Shown: piece by piece, positions 63,387-64,000 of the stretch
Position numbering within the stretch: the first letter of the stretch is position 1
Layout: each line of letters begins with the position of its first letter
Source of the DNA: Amyelois transitella
Lineage: Eukaryota; Arthropoda; Insecta; Lepidoptera; Pyralidae
DNA length: 64,000 nt
Assembly: GCF_032362555.1 (NCBI RefSeq)
Contig: NC_083529.1
Coordinates: 4,836,001-4,900,000 of the forward strand
Direction: 5' to 3'
Notes under the pieces: generated by a model
What the model saw: only the letters and a program-made list of their open reading frames with translations
What the model was told of the DNA's origin: nothing
Database searches by the model: none
Made by a program: the position numbers and the translations under genes

Positions 63387-63643
63387 CATACATACTTATA
63401 ATCACGTGTATATCCCTTGCAAAGGAAGACAAAGCTAACAGTCTTGAAAAAATAAGAAACAGGCGACTAAGGGTTAGGTTTATTAGCTTAGGATTTTAGG
63501 CTATGAGCTAGCAACCAGTCATTATTTGAATCTCAACTCTATCAGTAAGCCAAATACCTGAACGTGGTCTATCTATCAGTCTTTTCAAGACTGTTGGCTC
63601 TGTCTACCCGGCAAGGGATATAGACGTGATTATATGTATGTAT
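63387..63643 (+). mobile_element. SINE, sense body preceded by an inverted 3' end
   Basis: 63387-63453 is the antisense tail end (TATCCCTTGCAAAGGAAGAC, CAGTCTTGAAAA). From 63453 a sense copy runs from GGCGACTAAGGGTTAGGTTT to the (TATG)n tail. Possibly two insertions at one site. Confidence 0.75.
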
Positions 63644-63860
63644 TCGTAGTGAATGCAATCAAGAATACGGTTGTACCTAATGAAAGAGAGACTGACGTAC
63701 AAACAAACAAACATGTTTACTAACCAAATGCACTTTGAATTCTGAATATGTTCAGAGGTAGAATGTTGCATCAACCACACAAATATACCTACGTACTGAA
63801 ATGTTACCAAATATTGTGTTTGTTGAATTAAAATGATATATATAATTATATAACTTATAT

Positions 63861-64000
63861 TTTGTCATGTGGTTCCCGGCACCAATATAAAAAAGAATAG
63901 GACCACTCCATCTCTTTCCCATGGATGTCGTAAAAGGAGACTAAGGGACAGGCTCATAAACTTGGGATTCTTCTTATAGGCGATGGGTTAGCAACCTGTC
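63861..64000 (+). mobile_element. SINE, cut by the window end
   Basis: GTCATGTGGTTCCCGGCACC head through AGCAACCTGTC; well preserved and continues beyond the window. Confidence 0.9.

Overview
The window is moth or butterfly (Lepidoptera) nuclear DNA. The reasons are strongly AT-rich intergenic sequence, compact intron-containing genes, UDP-glucosyltransferases (UGTs) of the lepidopteran UGT33 type, and a dense load of lepidopteran-style SINEs, 5'-truncated RTE-like LINEs and non-autonomous Helitrons. I cannot name the species.

Layout. 1-7.5 kb: no gene, only repeats. 7.5-17.7 kb, minus strand: a UGT cluster. Gene A (7554-11528) is complete with four exons. Cassette B (12110-12946) is an intact first exon with no downstream exons of its own, lying just upstream of A. 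A decayed last exon lies at about 13600-13800. Gene C (14698-17740) is complete with four exons. 18.3-23.4 kb, minus: a five-exon trypsin-type serine protease whose last intron carries a 5'-truncated RTE-like LINE flanked by a perfect 13-bp target-site duplication. 23.4-39.7 kb: a gene-poor stretch filled with SINEs, LINE tails, Helitrons and a MITE. 39.7-47.2 kb, plus strand: two complete four-exon UGT genes, D (39750-42863) and E (44366-47162). 47-64 kb: repeats, plus one intact intronless ORF (57010-57942) for an integrase-derived protein that appears to have lost its catalytic centre.

How the genes relate. All UGT exons obey one plan: exon 1 about 813-840 bp ending in phase 0, exon 2 exactly 223 bp, exon 3 exactly 220 bp, exon 4 about 283-301 bp. 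A and E (521 aa each) are one subgroup; C (523 aa) and D (514 aa) are another. A-B-C on minus and D-E on plus therefore form a mirror-image arrangement. C and D share a perfectly identical 163-bp tract in exon 4, although their other exons differ clearly, which points to gene conversion. B and A have first exons of identical length (837 bp) and phase, so B may be an alternative first exon that splices to A exons 2-4. The predicted products are ER membrane enzymes conjugating sugars to small lipophilic molecules such as plant compounds and pigments; the trypsin is a secreted, possibly digestive, protease.

The repeats also carry structure. The dominant SINE shares its 3' end with the last codons and tetranucleotide tail of the RTE-like LINE. 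One SINE has a classic 5' inversion inside an 11-bp target-site duplication. Perfect short-loop hairpins recur in pairs inside a SINE, an RTE fragment and a Helitron. No CRISPR, rRNA or functional tRNA gene was seen.
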